Shown here: in pieces, positions 1 to 7,621 of the stretch | How positions within the stretch are numbered: the stretch's first letter is position 1 | Layout: each line of letters begins with the position of its first letter | NCBI GenBank assembly: GCA_014879435.1 | Contig: JACSSB010000282.1 | Location: 1-13,673, forward strand | Direction of reading: 5' to 3' | DNA length: 13,673 nucleotides | Source: Phycisphaerales bacterium | GTDB lineage: Bacteria > Pseudomonadota > Gammaproteobacteria > Competibacterales > Competibacteraceae | Translations under genes and position numbers: made by a program | The notes under the pieces: generated by a model | What the model was told of the DNA's origin: nothing | Databases searched by the model: none | What the model saw: the letters and a program-made list of their open reading frames with translations, nothing else

Positions 1-1881
1 CGCTTCATGCGCCAAACCCACAATCAGCGCGCTTATAGTGGCCGAATCGCACTAGCGCTGATACTTGATCCGGGTAACCCTAACATATCTCTCATGGAGG
101 CCCCAGGGGTTCTGCACTTACCGATCAAGGACCCAGCCGATAAGCCGTTCGCGCTCCTGCACGCCAAGGTTGCGCTATTGGGTTTTCGTCCTATTAAGGA
201 TGCGTGGGATTGGCAGTTGCGATTACTGGTTTCAACCGGAAACTGGACCCGTGCAACACTCGAAGACAGCCTGGATCTCGTATGGCGTATTGATCTCTCC
301 TGCAAAGACTTACAGGTGTTGGATAACACCATTCGCCACAGTTGTGCCGATATCAAAGCTGCTTGGGAAATGTTCGACTGGCTGAAGAGATACTTCGATA
401 CTCGCATTTTGGCTGCTGCGCCTCAGGAACGAAATGATACCGAATCCGGCAATGCCAGCCGTTTGTTCGAGGACTGGGTTGGCCAAGTGTCAAGAGAGGC
501 AGCGGGAATTGCAGCCCACTACTTCGATAATCGCGAGCGGTCATTACTGGAGCAATTGCCGACGATGATCGAAGCGACAGGCGCGACAGGTGCACGCAAT
601 TACCTAGCCATGGGTTCCGGGTTCTACGAGTCGTCGGCGATCCCAAATACCATCCCGTCTGTACTGAATCGTATCGTCAATACCCTGAAAGGAAACGGTG
701 ACAAGCGGTTACTGACGGGGTCACCCACCATCGATGTATTCGTTAATCCCCAAGCGTGCCAAGCCGTGGCGGATTCGGTGCAAGCGATATACGCCGCAGG
801 ATGGACCGTGCGTGCGGCGAAACAGCCTGGGTATTTTGGCCAGAACGCTCGACGGGCACTGCACGCTAAGTTTATTTTCAGCGCAAACGAGCGCCAAAAC
901 TCCAATATCTGCAACAGGGCGTGGGTATATCTCGGCTCGGGCAATCTCACCGGGCCGGGCTTCGCCCACAAGATGGCTCGCAATGGCGGCAATCTCGAAG
1001 TGGGAGTAGTGTTTGCGCCAGACCCGTTGTATTGGAAACCTGGAGAGGACACAGATCCAGCGCAAGTTCTGACTCACGTTCTACCCGTGCAAAGAGAGGA
1101 TGACTTCAACCATAAGCCGAACGGACTCATGGCGGGGGATGATATGCCGGAGCGTGCATCCGAGTACATCGCCGCTCCGGTCGCTTGGCTTTTCTGGCAT
1201 GAAGAGAATCATGCTGGCTGGTTACAGGCACCGGGTGATATCTTCGAACCCTTTGATGTAATTGATGAAACTGATAACGCCTGCCAGCGAGATGCAAACG
1301 GTAGAATCAGTTGGTCGGGACGACAACCCCGGCAAGTACAAATCCGCTGGATTGTAGATAGGCAGGCTCAGTATTCGTCGGTGCCAATACTCGATCAATT
1401 TGGGCGCTTTGCCGCCACGGCGCTACCGACAATCGATCTTGAAGAGGCATGGTGGCAGCTGGCCAACTTCCCAATGCCGCTGGACGATGAAGATTTGCCT
1501 CCAGTCAGTAACTTTGAGTCCTCAACCCATCTCAACCAGCCGCTTGGCACAGCTACTTCTTCTGCTCAGTACCCCGTGCGCCAGATGATGCAGTTGATCG
1601 AAAATATCGCCGCTAAGCAAACGGCCATATCGCAAGCGGACTGGCCCGCATGGTGCGTGCGACTAGAGCAATGCCTGATTCAGACTGCTGGCAATACAGT
1701 ACTGAAGGTATTCTTGGATCTGGCGATCAACCCATTGAGTCCCTTATGGCAATCACCATTCCGACCGTATTTCGCTGAAACGGCTGATACCCCTGAGGGC
1801 TCGCGTTATGAGGATGTGCTTCGACGGGTGGAAACCAACTGGGCGGTGGCAAGGCTGGACAGTATCGGAGCACAGAAGTGA
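1..1881 (+). CDS. Tdp1-like phospholipase D-fold phosphodiesterase, two HKN motifs (5' partial)
   Basis: Probable phosphodiesterase of the phospholipase D fold, closest in pattern to tyrosyl-DNA phosphodiesterase. The frame is open to the left edge. The first ATG (position 7) has no visible ribosome site, and only about 51 residues precede the first active-site motif, so the true start is probably upstream. Numbering from that ATG, half-site 1 has H52-A-K54 followed by STGN (N79). Half-site 2 has H286-A-K288 followed by GSGN (N313) and then LEVGVVF, close to the second Tdp1 motif (HxK, then SANLS, then ELGVLF). Neither HxK is followed by the Asp of classical HKD enzymes. The roughly 290 residues after half-site 2 match no domain I know. 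There is no signal peptide or membrane segment in the visible part, so it is probably cytoplasmic. The stop overlaps the helicase start, implying coupled expression. The substrate could be a DNA 3' adduct, DNA or RNA. The fold is clear; the exact role is inferred. Confidence 0.8.
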   Translation, partial: RFMRQTHNQRAYSGRIALALILDPGNPNISLMEAPGVLHLPIKDPADKPFALLHAKVALLGFRPIKDAWDWQLRLLVSTGNWTRATLEDSLDLVWRIDLSCKDLQVLDNTIRHSCADIKAAWEMFDWLKRYFDTRILAAAPQERNDTESGNASRLFEDWVGQVSREAAGIAAHYFDNRERSLLEQLPTMIEATGATGARNYLAMGSGFYESSAIPNTIPSVLNRIVNTLKGNGDKRLLTGSPTIDVFVNPQACQAVADSVQAIYAAGWTVRAAKQPGYFGQNARRALHAKFIFSANERQNSNICNRAWVYLGSGNLTGPGFAHKMARNGGNLEVGVVFAPDPLYWKPGEDTDPAQVLTHVLPVQREDDFNHKPNGLMAGDDMPERASEYIAAPVAWLFWHEENHAGWLQAPGDIFEPFDVIDETDNACQRDANGRISWSGRQPRQVQIRWIVDRQAQYSSVPILDQFGRFAATALPTIDLEEAWWQLANFPMPLDDEDLPPVSNFESSTHLNQPLGTATSSAQYPVRQMMQLIENIAAKQTAISQADWPAWCVRLEQCLIQTAGNTVLKVFLDLAINPLSPLWQSPFRPYFAETADTPEGSRYEDVLRRVETNWAVARLDSIGAQK

Positions 1882-4850
1882 AGCATAATTTTCAAGGGTG
1901 GACTTCGGTGGCGACTTGTTTGAATGAGTATGCCGACAACGAATTGAAAGTAGCCCTCGCGAAAGGTGAAAGTGCCACGAGACTCAATGTGGGTCAACGC
2001 GCCAGTCTGCATGCGATCTCTGAACGCATTCCCAAAAACGGAATCATCATTGCCGACGAAGTCGGCATGGGCAAAACGCGCATTGCCGTCGAACTGGCGC
2101 ATGCTGTCATCAAATCAGGTGGTCGGGTGGCGATTCTCGTACCACCGGGCCTCGGTTATCAATGGCAAGCGGAGTTACAGGATGGCAAGGTCGATGCCCC
2201 GCCTATTCTGCGCAGCTTATCGGCTTATTTGGATGCCTGGAAACCCGACTCTTTGGAGATGCCATGGTTCGATAGGTCGGTACTTGTGATCTCCCACGCC
2301 TTTACCAACTGGCGATTGGGTAAAGATACTGATCCTTGGCGTTGGGCATTGTTGCCAGAGATCTATGCCCGTTGGCGAAAACGGGTCGAAGGTCGCCTCC
2401 CACGTGGGTATCACGGCAATGAAAAGCTTATCGATGAACGAGTTACTAGGGCCGCTGCAAGTATTTGCACAAATATCCAAATAAATAGTAAGTCATGGCA
2501 ACTCATTGACGAGCTTATCCAGCGTACACCTTGGCCTGGTGCACTTGACGGTAGTGAATATAGTCGGGATCAGAACTTACGACCGTGGCTAGAACAAGCG
2601 GTTGGTTTGGGATTGGGTGTTTTTGATCTGATCATCATTGATGAGGCGCACAAGAGCCGGGGGGGCGAGAGTGGTTTGTCGCGCCTGCTTAATAAGGTCG
2701 TACTACCCTCCGAGGAGGCACGTAGGCTAGCCATGACCGCAACGCCGGTCGAGCTGGATGCCAGTCAATGGCAACATACTTTGAGCCGCATCGATCTTAA
2801 CAGGGAATCTCTAGCTCGTATTAAGCAAGCTCTTACAGAATATGCCGACGCGGTCGAGCGTATTCGCCAGAGCTGGCATAGCAGTGAGGTGCGCCGCGAT
2901 TTCAAAAATGCCGCCATTACGTTTAAGGAGGCGTTATCGCCCTATCTGCTGCGCCGCTACAAGTGGGAAGACAAAACCGTCAAGCAATTTGAAAAGTATT
3001 CTGGCCTTCCTATCAACGCCTATCGCAAGGAGACGGAGATCACAGTTGAAACCAATACTCTGACACCGGAATGGCGGCAAGCAGTCTGCGCGGCTGAGGC
3101 TCTCTCCATTGTCACCTATCAAGCAGATGATCCTATCGCTAAACGGTTGCGCCTGACGTTGGGTAATGGTCATGGTATTTCTGCTTTACTTGATCAAACC
3201 AAGCGCGATGAGCAGGATCGGCAGCAAGAAGAATATGATCAAGAAGGACACGACAACAAGAAAGCTCCTGTCGCTGATACTGATTATGTTCGTAAACGCC
3301 AAGCACGCGCCGAATGGTGGCTGGATGTCATCAAGTACGCTTTTTCCAATAGCGATAATTCGTTGTTCGATCACCCCGCAATTGAGGCTGCGGTAGCAGC
3401 GATTGAGGAAGCAACGCGACGGCAACAAAAAGTATTGGTCTTTGGTCGCTTTACTCGCCCATTGCGCGCATTGGTCGATGTGCTCAATGCGCGTGAGATG
3501 CTACGTCGCCTACAAAGTGATCAACCTTGGCCACAAGCCAAAGTACATGGAGAAAGGGATGGCAAGGCCGAGAACAGCGAATGGCCAGCTGTACGCGCCG
3601 CCCATCGCCAGTTGAAATGCGTGCTCTCGCTGGATGAAATTGATGATCGCTTGCATGCTCGCTATGGCATCTTTCGGCAGAAGCGGGAAAAGCTGCGAGA
3701 GCACCTGATTGAGCGTATCGAGCAGGGCCTTGAAGCTATAGATTCCAGTCAACGCATTCACGCTATCCTTGCTTCGTTCAAGCATTCCGTGCGAACCCAT
3801 GCTCCCAGAGAACTGGACGAACATCATCCGTTGGCCTTGGTCAGTAGGGCAATGGCAGAACTGCTGGGGGATTCTGCAAGCGAGTTTGAGCCGTCTGACT
3901 ACGCCCATGCGTTCAGCCAACTGATCGAGGCAGTCAGCGACCAGGACGAAGGCGATACGAACCACGATGGTCAACTTGATGAGATAGAGGCCAGCAGACT
4001 ATGGGGCGTGCTGGAAGAACGTTTACATGAAGAATACAATCGGCCACAAGGGGGATTTGCCCGGCTGATGTATGGCGGGACCAAGATTGAGTCGCGCCGG
4101 ATGATCCAGCTTGCATTCAACCGTCCAAACAGTTTCCCGAAGGTATTGGTCGCCCAATCCATGGTGGGCCGCGAGGGACTCAATTTGCACAAAGCTTGCC
4201 GCATCGTGGTGCTGCTACATCCAGAGTGGAACCCTGGCGTGGTCGAGCAGCAAATTGGTCGTGTGGATCGCGTGGGTAGTCACTGGGCTTCGGAATTGGA
4301 AATGGCAATTACAGACGGCGTAAGGGGAAATCAACTACCCAGAATAGAGGTACGACCTGTAATCTTTTGTGGTACTTACGACGAGCATAACTGGCGAGTC
4401 TTGCGCGAGCGCTGGGACGATTTACGAGCCCAATTGCATGGTGTGATTATTCCACACCGGTTTGCGGAAAGTGACCTCGAAAATCGGGAATTGATCCAGG
4501 AAATCATCGATTCAGCACCGAATTTTTCGCCCAGCAGATTGACCAAACCTCGTTATCATATCCAGGATGTGCATATCCTCGATACAGAAAGCAAGCCGCC
4601 AAAACGAATCTACATTCGGGAACTCCTTGATTTTGGTAGCGCTGAATTCACTTGCAGCAAACTCAGCGTACAAGAAAAATTGGAAATTATCGCTGAATTG
4701 GGACTGTGTTCATTAACACAAGTATTGGATCGGTGTTACAAAAACAAAGGTGGTGGCCTAGATTACAATGCGGCACGGGATGCTGAATTCACTTCGTTGT
4801 TTCTGCGCAAGATGGCTGGGCGAATGAGCAACGATACGCTTACAAAATGA
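1878..4850 (+). CDS. SNF2/RapA-like superfamily 2 helicase/ATPase with a large insertion
   Basis: ATP-dependent DNA translocase or helicase of superfamily 2, 990 residues, presumably remodelling or unwinding nucleic acid for the coupled phosphodiesterase. The start is GTG inside the GTGA overlap, with GGAG at 1867-1870 giving 7-base spacing. Motif I is DEVGMGKT (60-67), motif II DEAH (255-258) and motif III TATP (287-290). The second lobe has motif IV around KVLVFGRF (518-525), motif V SMVGREGLNL (761-770) and motif VI QQIGRVDR (791-798). The bipartite layout, MTATP and the QIGRVDR arginine pair point to the SNF2/HepA group. A charged, mostly helical insertion (about 540-740) separates motifs IV and V. 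It contains an EF-hand-like loop at 693-704. The last roughly 190 residues after motif VI are unassigned. Known defence systems such as DISARM also pair SNF2 helicases with PLD proteins. The methylase and DUF1998 genes of that system are not visible here, so I do not assign it. Confidence 0.88.
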   Translation: MKHNFQGWTSVATCLNEYADNELKVALAKGESATRLNVGQRASLHAISERIPKNGIIIADEVGMGKTRIAVELAHAVIKSGGRVAILVPPGLGYQWQAELQDGKVDAPPILRSLSAYLDAWKPDSLEMPWFDRSVLVISHAFTNWRLGKDTDPWRWALLPEIYARWRKRVEGRLPRGYHGNEKLIDERVTRAAASICTNIQINSKSWQLIDELIQRTPWPGALDGSEYSRDQNLRPWLEQAVGLGLGVFDLIIIDEAHKSRGGESGLSRLLNKVVLPSEEARRLAMTATPVELDASQWQHTLSRIDLNRESLARIKQALTEYADAVERIRQSWHSSEVRRDFKNAAITFKEALSPYLLRRYKWEDKTVKQFEKYSGLPINAYRKETEITVETNTLTPEWRQAVCAAEALSIVTYQADDPIAKRLRLTLGNGHGISALLDQTKRDEQDRQQEEYDQEGHDNKKAPVADTDYVRKRQARAEWWLDVIKYAFSNSDNSLFDHPAIEAAVAAIEEATRRQQKVLVFGRFTRPLRALVDVLNAREMLRRLQSDQPWPQAKVHGERDGKAENSEWPAVRAAHRQLKCVLSLDEIDDRLHARYGIFRQKREKLREHLIERIEQGLEAIDSSQRIHAILASFKHSVRTHAPRELDEHHPLALVSRAMAELLGDSASEFEPSDYAHAFSQLIEAVSDQDEGDTNHDGQLDEIEASRLWGVLEERLHEEYNRPQGGFARLMYGGTKIESRRMIQLAFNRPNSFPKVLVAQSMVGREGLNLHKACRIVVLLHPEWNPGVVEQQIGRVDRVGSHWASELEMAITDGVRGNQLPRIEVRPVIFCGTYDEHNWRVLRERWDDLRAQLHGVIIPHRFAESDLENRELIQEIIDSAPNFSPSRLTKPRYHIQDVHILDTESKPPKRIYIRELLDFGSAEFTCSKLSVQEKLEIIAELGLCSLTQVLDRCYKNKGGGLDYNAARDAEFTSLFLRKMAGRMSNDTLTK
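3954..3989 (+). other. EF-hand-type calcium-binding loop inside the helicase gene
   Basis: Codons for helicase residues 693-704 encode DTNHDGQLDEIE. This fits the canonical 12-residue EF-hand loop: acidic or Asn ligands at positions 1, 3, 5 and 9, Gly at 6, an aliphatic residue at 8 and Glu at 12. The preceding stretch (about 674-687, containing FSQLIEAV) and the following one (about 704-718, containing LWGVLEERL) both look helical, completing helix-loop-helix. It is a single copy; EF-hands usually work in pairs. Calcium binding is inferred from the pattern only. Confidence 0.55.
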
Positions 4851-5173
4851 CTTAAGTTGCTGATTCTGTATAGCATCAATAGCTAAGATCCTAAGCATAA
4901 TCAGTAAAACTTTTCATAGCCCACACCGTCCTCCTGAAATCTCCTAGCGGCGGCCGCTTGGGTTTCTCAAACTGGGCGATGGTATCGCAGAAAGCTCGAT
5001 GCCTCGATTTGCCAGTGTGCCATCGGCCTCACTACTTCAAGCCACTCCTCCACAACCAAAACCTCACTCCAGCAGTGCATTCAGCGAGAGGAGAAAAGAA
5101 AACTTTTAAGCACAGTCGGATCAAAGTATCTTGCGCCGCGCGATCCGAACCATTCTGACTTAGAGAGCAATCG
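4851..5173. other. Intergenic spacer between helicase and ornithine decarboxylase genes
   Basis: These 323 bases hold no convincing gene. A 66-codon plus-strand reading frame with a TTG start (4958-5158) lacks a ribosome site and resembles nothing I know. The only clear structure is a GC hairpin at 4943-4961, listed separately. I see no promoter with good matches at both -35 and -10. CATAAT near 4908 is a possible -10 without a partner. The spacer must nevertheless hold the decarboxylase promoter unless the gene is read through from the helicase. Confidence 0.5.
4943..4967 (+). terminator. Possible terminator after the helicase gene
   Basis: AGCGG (4946-4950) and CCGCT (4954-4958) form a GC-only stem around the loop CGG. 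After one T-T mismatch, CC/GG (4943-4944, 4960-4961) extends it. The stem is followed by GTTTCTC, a weak T-rich tail. It lies about 95 bases after the helicase stop, far for an intrinsic terminator, so this is tentative. Confidence 0.25.
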
Positions 5174-6328
5174 ATGCACCCAAACGACTACTCGCCAGCC
5201 GACTGGAAAAAAATCATGGCCTTCTCTGCCACGCGCGAGACGCCTTTCTTAGTGGTATTACTAGACCGGGTCCAGCAGAAATTCCAGGAATTCCGTACCC
5301 ATTTTCCCAGTGCCAAAATCTATTACGCCGTCAAGGCCAACCCTGGTCAGGAAGTGCTGATTCAATTGCGGGATTTAGGTTCCTATTTCGATATCGCCTC
5401 AATTTACGAGCTGGATCAAGTACTCGATCTTGGCGTAACGCCTGATCGCATCAGCTTCGGGAATACCATCAAAAAAGCAAAACATGTCCGCGAAGCCTAT
5501 GAAAAAGGGGTTCGGATCTTTGCCAGTGATTGTGAGGCGGATATTCGTCATCTGGCCAAGGAAGCACCCGGTTCTCGTGTGTTCTTCCGGTTGTTGATGG
5601 ACGCGGTGACTTCTGATTCTGACTGGCCGCTATCACGCAAATTTGGCTGTCAGCCGCGAATGCTGATTGAGCTGGTCTCCCTAGCTGCCGGGCTGGGTTT
5701 GGAGCCTTACGGCATTTCCTTTCATGTCGGCTCGCAACAACGTGAAATCCCCGCCTGGGATGCGGCGATTGCCCAAGTCAGCGATCTATTCGATCGGATC
5801 GGGCAGCAACATATTCACTTGAAAGCAATGAATATGGGTGGTGGTTTTCCAGCCGACTATCTGGTGAAGAGCAATCCACTTTCGGTCTATGCGGAGGAAA
5901 TCAATCGCTATCTTGGCCTGCATTTTGGCGATGCGATCCCGGCCATCTATCTGGAGCCGGGACGCGGGCTGGTGGGTGAAGCGGGCGTGCTAGTCAGCGA
6001 AGTGGTATCGATCGCCAAAAAATCGAAAACCGACTTGAAACGCTGGGTCTATACCGATGTCGGCATTTTCAATGGGCTGATGGAAACCATTGACGAATCG
6101 ATCAAATACCCGGCCTATACCGAAAGAACCGGTGCCACTGGCGATGTGATTCTGGCCGGGCCGACCTGCGATAGCCTGGATATCATGTACGAGCACTACA
6201 AATATCAGCTACCGCTATCGCTGGAAATCGGTGACCGGATTTACTGGCTCTCCACCGGGGCTTACACCGCTTCCTACAGTGCCATCGAATTCAACGGCTT
6301 CCCACCGCTGAAGACTTATTATCTGTGA
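5174..6328 (+). CDS. speC: Ornithine decarboxylase, PLP-dependent, fold type III
   Basis: Decarboxylates L-ornithine to putrescine, the entry step to polyamines; cytoplasmic and PLP-dependent. At 384 residues it matches the length and order of the Pseudomonas SpeC type (alanine racemase-like barrel), not the larger fold-type I E. coli enzyme of the same name. Visible landmarks are YYAVKANP with the PLP lysine K54, FDIAS (72-76), WPLSRKFG (151-158), HVGSQ (184-188), the glycine loop MGGGFP (221-226), EPGR (261-264), the catalytic-type C332-D333 in GPTCDS from the partner subunit, and Y364 near the C-terminus, which ends NGFPPLKTYYL as in that family. The ATG at 5174 fits the family start; its ribosome site (GAGAG at 5163-5167) is weak. 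Dual lysine/ornithine activity, or lysine preference, cannot be excluded from sequence. It is a lone gene, followed by a convergent minus-strand operon. Confidence 0.93.
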   Translation: MHPNDYSPADWKKIMAFSATRETPFLVVLLDRVQQKFQEFRTHFPSAKIYYAVKANPGQEVLIQLRDLGSYFDIASIYELDQVLDLGVTPDRISFGNTIKKAKHVREAYEKGVRIFASDCEADIRHLAKEAPGSRVFFRLLMDAVTSDSDWPLSRKFGCQPRMLIELVSLAAGLGLEPYGISFHVGSQQREIPAWDAAIAQVSDLFDRIGQQHIHLKAMNMGGGFPADYLVKSNPLSVYAEEINRYLGLHFGDAIPAIYLEPGRGLVGEAGVLVSEVVSIAKKSKTDLKRWVYTDVGIFNGLMETIDESIKYPAYTERTGATGDVILAGPTCDSLDIMYEHYKYQLPLSLEIGDRIYWLSTGAYTASYSAIEFNGFPPLKTYYL

Positions 6329-6363
6329 GGAGTTAGACGGCAGGCATTTCATCCATCCGAATG

Positions 6364-6387
6364 CTCCAGGCGGCGAGCGGCCTGGAG
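6364..6387. terminator. Stem-loop between convergent genes, probable bidirectional terminator
   Basis: CTCCAGGC (6364-6371) pairs perfectly with GCCTGGAG (6380-6387) around an 8-base loop. With wobble pairing and one mismatch the stem extends outward by a few pairs. It lies 36 bases after the decarboxylase stop and 72 bases beyond the stop of the minus-strand sugar dehydrogenase. Neither strand has a proper T-tract, so position and stem strength are the only support for termination. Confidence 0.45.
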
Positions 6388-6458
6388 TATCCGGAGGATC
6401 TTTGCATATGCCCCGGTCATGACGTGGACTGATCGTGGCTTAACGAACCAGCCGTGCT

Positions 6459-7604
6459 TCATGTCCCCGTCGGCAGGATGCGCAACAATGCGCCGTCGCT
6501 CTCATCGGTCAGCAGGTACAAGTAGCCATCTGGACCTTGACGCACATCCCGTACCCGCCGCCCGATGCTCAGTTTTTCCTCACCAACGATCCGGGCACCC
6601 TCCAGTTTCAGATGGCGAAGCTGCTGAAACTTCAGCGCGCCACTGAATAGATCGCCCTTCCAACCCGAATAGACATCGCCAGTGTAAACAATCAGCCCAC
6701 TCGGCGCCTTGGACGGAGTCCAAACCCATCGGGGATCGCTCATGCCAGGACGGCTGGTTTCATCCGAAATCCTCGGACCCCAGTACTCCATGCTATAAGT
6801 GACCTCCGGCCAACCGTAGTTCTGGCCACCTTCGATGAGATTCAGCTCGTCCCCACCCCGAGCACCGTGTTCATTAGCCCAGATGCGCCCGCTGATCGGA
6901 TCACGGGTCATACCCTGAATGTTGCGATGGCCAAGCGTCCAGATTTCTGGCTTCGCACCCGGACGATTACGGAAGGGATTGTCGGCGGGGGCCGTGCCAT
7001 CATCCTTCAAACGCAATACCTTACCGAAATGCGTTCCCAAATTCTGAGCCTGTTGACGGATATTTGCACCGTCACCAATGCTCAACAGCAGGGTTTTATC
7101 TGGAAGCCAAACGATGCGTGAACCGAAGTGTTGGCTGCCCGATTTGGGGTCAGCGTTCTCAAAAATCACTTCGGTATCTTGCAAGGTATGGCCATCGAAA
7201 CGCCCCCGAGCCAGCGCTGTGCGATTGGCTTCCGGGGTGCCAGTGGCGAAAGACAGATAAACGAGATGGTTATCAGCAAAGTCGGGATGCAAGGCAATAT
7301 CGAGCAATCCACCCTGACCCGAAACCAGCACCGGCGGTAAGCCAGTGATCGGCTTCGGATCGAGCTTACCGTCTCGAATCAGACGTAGGCGGCCAGCGCG
7401 CTCGGTTACCAATGCCGAACCATCCGGCAGCCAAGCGATCGACCAGGGATAATCGAGGCCATCGACAACGACTTCCACACGCCAGCCTTTGGCCTCCGGC
7501 ACGTCCCCGCTGATCGGAACAGGATCGGTCTTGGCAACATCGCTTATAGCTATCGAACTCAATAATAAGCCGATAATCAATAAGTCGTGTCGAGTGGATT
7601 TCAT
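6459..7604 (-). CDS. PQQ-dependent aldose sugar dehydrogenase (soluble GDH-B/YliI-like), periplasmic
   Basis: Oxidises aldose sugars at C1 using pyrroloquinoline quinone and passes electrons to the respiratory chain; expected to be a soluble periplasmic six-bladed beta-propeller. The 381-residue protein starts at ATG 7604, preceded by GGAGGT with 5-base spacing. Residues 1 to about 21 form a signal-peptide-like hydrophobic stretch (LLIIGLLLSSIAIS). Family landmarks are WSIAWLPDG (54-62), TERAGRLRLI (67-76), GGLLDIALHPDF (98-109), H159 in SQHFGSR (probable catalytic base), GHRNIQG (225-231), NEHGARGGDELN (244-255) and the last blade RVRDVRQGPDGYLYLLTD (350-367). The frame stays open for 113 codons upstream, but that stretch overlaps the preceding gene and reads as arginine-rich noise, so I reject it. 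It is the last gene of the minus-strand operon, 17 bases after the GalT-like gene. No PQQ biosynthesis genes are visible here. Confidence 0.92.
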   Translation of the reverse strand: MKSTRHDLLIIGLLLSSIAISDVAKTDPVPISGDVPEAKGWRVEVVVDGLDYPWSIAWLPDGSALVTERAGRLRLIRDGKLDPKPITGLPPVLVSGQGGLLDIALHPDFADNHLVYLSFATGTPEANRTALARGRFDGHTLQDTEVIFENADPKSGSQHFGSRIVWLPDKTLLLSIGDGANIRQQAQNLGTHFGKVLRLKDDGTAPADNPFRNRPGAKPEIWTLGHRNIQGMTRDPISGRIWANEHGARGGDELNLIEGGQNYGWPEVTYSMEYWGPRISDETSRPGMSDPRWVWTPSKAPSGLIVYTGDVYSGWKGDLFSGALKFQQLRHLKLEGARIVGEEKLSIGRRVRDVRQGPDGYLYLLTDESDGALLRILPTGT

Positions 7605-7621
7605 CGTGACCTCCATCGTGG

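Noticed and set aside
1..4850. Assignment of the first two genes to DISARM, Dpd or Mokosh.
   Set aside because: None of the other signature genes of those systems is visible. The helicase is SNF2-like rather than the SF1 type of Mokosh, and the PLD protein is larger than DrmC as I recall it. Left as unassigned.
4958..5158. A 66-codon frame in the spacer before the decarboxylase, considered as a transposase remnant.
   Set aside because: It has a TTG start, no ribosome site, no transposase motif and no terminal inverted repeats or target duplication.
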